DNA from: an alpha proteobacterium 3107
GTDB taxonomy: Bacteria; Pseudomonadota; Alphaproteobacteria; Rhodobacterales; Rhodobacteraceae
DNA: 8,735 bases
Direction: 5' to 3'
Assembly (NCBI GenBank): GCA_001483205.1
Contig: JPPB01000308.1
Location: 1-8,735, forward strand
Shown: positions 6,904 to 8,735 of the stretch, piece by piece
How positions within the stretch are numbered: position 1 is the stretch's first letter
How the letters are laid out: each line of letters starts with the position of its first letter
Position numbers and translations under genes: made by a program
The notes under the pieces: model-generated
Database searches by the model: none
The model's input: only the letters and a program-made list of their open reading frames with translations
Told to the model about the DNA's origin: nothing

Positions 6904-7263
6904 TCAGGCGGATTTAAGGATGTTGAGGGTTCGTTTCAGATTATAAGCGGTGGCGGTGAGGCGGGTTTGCAGGCGGGCATTGGCCAGCCCCCGCCATCGC
7001 ATCCGGCGGAAACCACAACACCGTTTCCAGGCTCCGAAGATTTTCCCGGCCCGGCAGCGAACTGCGTGAATGGCGGCGGTCCGGGCCACCGCCTTCCGCC
7101 GGGCCTCGGCTAGCGCATCAGGGTCATCCGTGGAACAGAAACCTGTTCGTACCACATGAGGCACACCACTACGCCGCCTCACCGCCTCTGCAAAGACCTG
7201 GCCACGATACGCGCTGTCGGCGTAAACAACCCCAATTATGGATGAGGGCTCTCCGGAAATCAT
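6904..7263 (-). pseudogene. IS5-like transposase, C-terminal fragment
   Basis: About 119 codons remain of a DDE transposase that is normally around 300 residues or more. VYADSAYRG near the start is the block around a catalytic Asp. The end, KRCCGFRRMRWRGLANARLQTRLTATAYNLKRTLNILK, is the conserved tail of IS5-family enzymes. The frame stays open upstream of 7263 but the sequence no longer looks like transposase and turns AT-richer, so the N-terminal part is lost. No terminal inverted repeat was identified at either edge. It points toward pcaC and ends 185 bases before it, so it could influence the operon by read-through; that is speculative. Confidence 0.75.
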
Positions 7264-7394
7264 ACATTTCAGGGGTTTGACTTCCTTTCTAAGATCTTTG
7301 CGTATTGTCTTTTGGCTTGGTTTTTGCGCACATTTTCCAGTTCCGCCTGCCCCGCTAGCCTGTCAGCGAGCGGCATCCGGGTGTTGGATTCGGG
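7264..7394. other. Unassigned spacer between transposase fragments
   Basis: A 131-base stretch, noticeably lower in GC over 7264-7335, with no recognisable gene, repeat or RNA. It lies between two minus-strand transposase-like remnants and is probably scrambled mobile-element DNA. Confidence 0.3.
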
Positions 7395-7527
7395 TCATGC
7401 GATTGCCGGGGTTTGCGGGGTGAGTTTGATCTTGTTCGCGACCTTCAGCAGATTCTGTCTGATCGCCGCCATCGCCAGTTGGGGTTGAGTGTGGCTGAGT
7501 GCAGAAAAGGGCGTTAGAGCACTTCCC
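7395..7527 (-). pseudogene. Possible transposase C-terminal remnant
   Basis: A minus-strand frame bounded by stops, 43 codons long, ending in SHTQPQLAMAAIRQNLLKVA and then NKIKLTPQTPAIA before a TGA at 7395-7397. The amphipathic RQNLLKVANKI tail resembles the ends of some transposases, and flanking IS fragments support that reading. I cannot assign a family by eye. No usable start or ribosome site is seen, so it is treated as debris, not as a small gene. Confidence 0.35.
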
Positions 7528-7591
7528 GATCAACATGTTTCATACCCAGCAGCGTCAAAGAAGTTTGCACTTTCTTTCGGTGTGATAGCGT

Positions 7592-8150
<559 letters not shown>

Positions 8151-8178
8151 AGCCAGCCGACTACCGGAACACATAAAG

Positions 8179-8228
8179 TGGGGAATTTTACTGTGGCACT
8201 TCTGCGGAAATTTCAAACGGTGTTGACA
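8179..8228. repeat. Right end of an IS21-like element with degenerate repeats
   Basis: Just downstream of istB are two related segments, one at 8180-8197 (GGGGAATTTTACTGTGGC) and one at 8203-8220 (TGCGGAAATTTCAAACGG), followed by TGTTGACA at 8221-8228. IS21-family ends carry several such repeats for transposase binding and usually finish in ACA. The sequence changes to IS66-type coding immediately after, which fits 8228 as the element boundary. No matching left end was found in the window. Confidence 0.5.
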
Positions 8229-8232
8229 CGAC

Positions 8233-8430
8233 CACAAGAACTACCTCTTCGTGGGGGCCATCGGCGGGGGCAAAGCTGCCGCAATCGCTTGTAACCTCAT
8301 TGAAACCGCAAGGATGAAGAGGGGCGATCCCTAAACCTGGATGACATGGGTGCTCGAACACCTACCGGATCACAAGATCAACCGCATCGATCAACTCATG
8401 CCCTGGAGTTGGGAGCCTCAAGGCTCATAA
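8233..8430 (+). pseudogene. IS66-family TnpC transposase, C-terminal remnant with internal stop
   Basis: The plus-strand reading HKNYLFVGAIGGGKAAAIAC, then NLIETARMKRGDP, is the C-terminal block of IS66 TnpC; family members usually have KNYLF.GSD.GG..AA...LIETAK.NG.DP. A TAA at 8332-8334 stands where a Gln or Glu codon is expected. The same frame then continues with [20 protein letters not shown] and LMPWSW, the typical ADH.INR.DELLPW ending, to a stop at 8428-8430. Only about 66 codons of a roughly 500-residue protein remain. It begins directly at the IS21-like end, suggesting that element landed in, or recombined with, an IS66 copy. Confidence 0.75.
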
Positions 8431-8735
8431 ACGCGACACCAACGGACGGATACCTCTCTTCTGATCCGGCGCAGGTTTGACCTCGCTGAAACCCTGGAAT
8501 CCACATACCGCGACCCGCGATGTCTGACCATGAGTGCAACGCGCCTAGGCAACCGTTCTGTGGCGAGGGCAGGATAGGTACTGCGTGTGCGCAATCCGGC
8601 GCATCCGGTCGCTCAATTCGATGCCATCCGGCCACCTTTGGTGTGCCGTTTTGAGGCGTTAGGATTTCAATATCACCTTTGGGGCTTTTCGTCACCCATT
8701 TTGGTGTTTTTCTTTCTGAATGACTGTCCTTCTAG
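8431..8735. other. No recognisable gene
   Basis: These 305 bases hold nothing I can identify. A 99-codon minus-strand frame (8695-8396) is open but resembles no known family, has no clear ribosome site and runs antisense into the IS66 remnant. GC falls over the last 90 bases. The stretch may include the tail of the IS66 element. Confidence 0.3.

Noticed and set aside
6821..6945. Short plus-strand frame starting with ATG at 6821
   Set aside because: It has no homology I recognise, lacks a clear ribosome site and runs into the complement of the IS5-like fragment.
8396..8695. 99-codon minus-strand open frame
   Set aside because: It resembles no family I know, has no clear ribosome site, and runs antisense into the IS66 remnant.

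Overview
The window is GC-rich DNA, probably from an alphaproteobacterium of the Rhodobacteraceae/roseobacter type. That placement is an inference from base composition, the gene content and order, and the short form of PcaB; there is no rRNA or other phylogenetic marker here. The left three quarters (about 27-6718) is dense, intact catabolic coding sequence. The right quarter (about 6900-8735) is degraded insertion-sequence DNA.

The core is a six-gene minus-strand operon for the protocatechuate branch of the beta-ketoadipate pathway, in transcription order pcaC (6718-6332), pcaH (6335-5595), pcaG (5589-4993), a BKACE/DUF849 beta-keto acid cleavage enzyme (4985-4137), pcaD (4140-3352) and pcaB (3355-2282). 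Neighbours overlap by 4 bases or lie within about 10 bases, so translation is probably coupled. PcaHG opens the protocatechuate ring, PcaB cyclises carboxymuconate, PcaC decarboxylates the lactone and PcaD hydrolyses the enol-lactone to beta-ketoadipate. The BKACE enzyme could then convert beta-ketoadipate plus acetyl-CoA into succinyl-CoA and acetoacetate, in place of the usual PcaIJ transferase and PcaF thiolase. Neither of those genes is in the window.

Left of the operon, a divergent pair shares a 141-base AT-rich intergenic region: an FAD-dependent oxidoreductase (1313-27, minus) and a divergent shikimate/quinate dehydrogenase-like protein (1455-2285, plus). The latter ends tail-to-tail with pcaB, their stop codons overlapping in TTAG. 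The pair may feed quinate- or shikimate-type compounds toward protocatechuate, but no dehydroshikimate dehydratase is present, so this is only a hypothesis.

Right of the operon are an IS5-like transposase C-terminal fragment (minus, 6904-7263), a possible second transposase tail (minus, 7395-7527), a frameshifted IS21-family istB (plus, about 7592-8150) followed by an IS21-like right end (8179-8228), and an IS66 tnpC tail with an internal stop (plus, 8233-8430). The last 305 bases hold nothing I recognise. A pca regulator such as pcaQ, often found beside such operons, is not visible. I see no RNA genes or CRISPR arrays, and no clearly undescribed system. The most interesting biology is the pca operon with its built-in BKACE gene and the uncharacterised oxidoreductase pair beside it.
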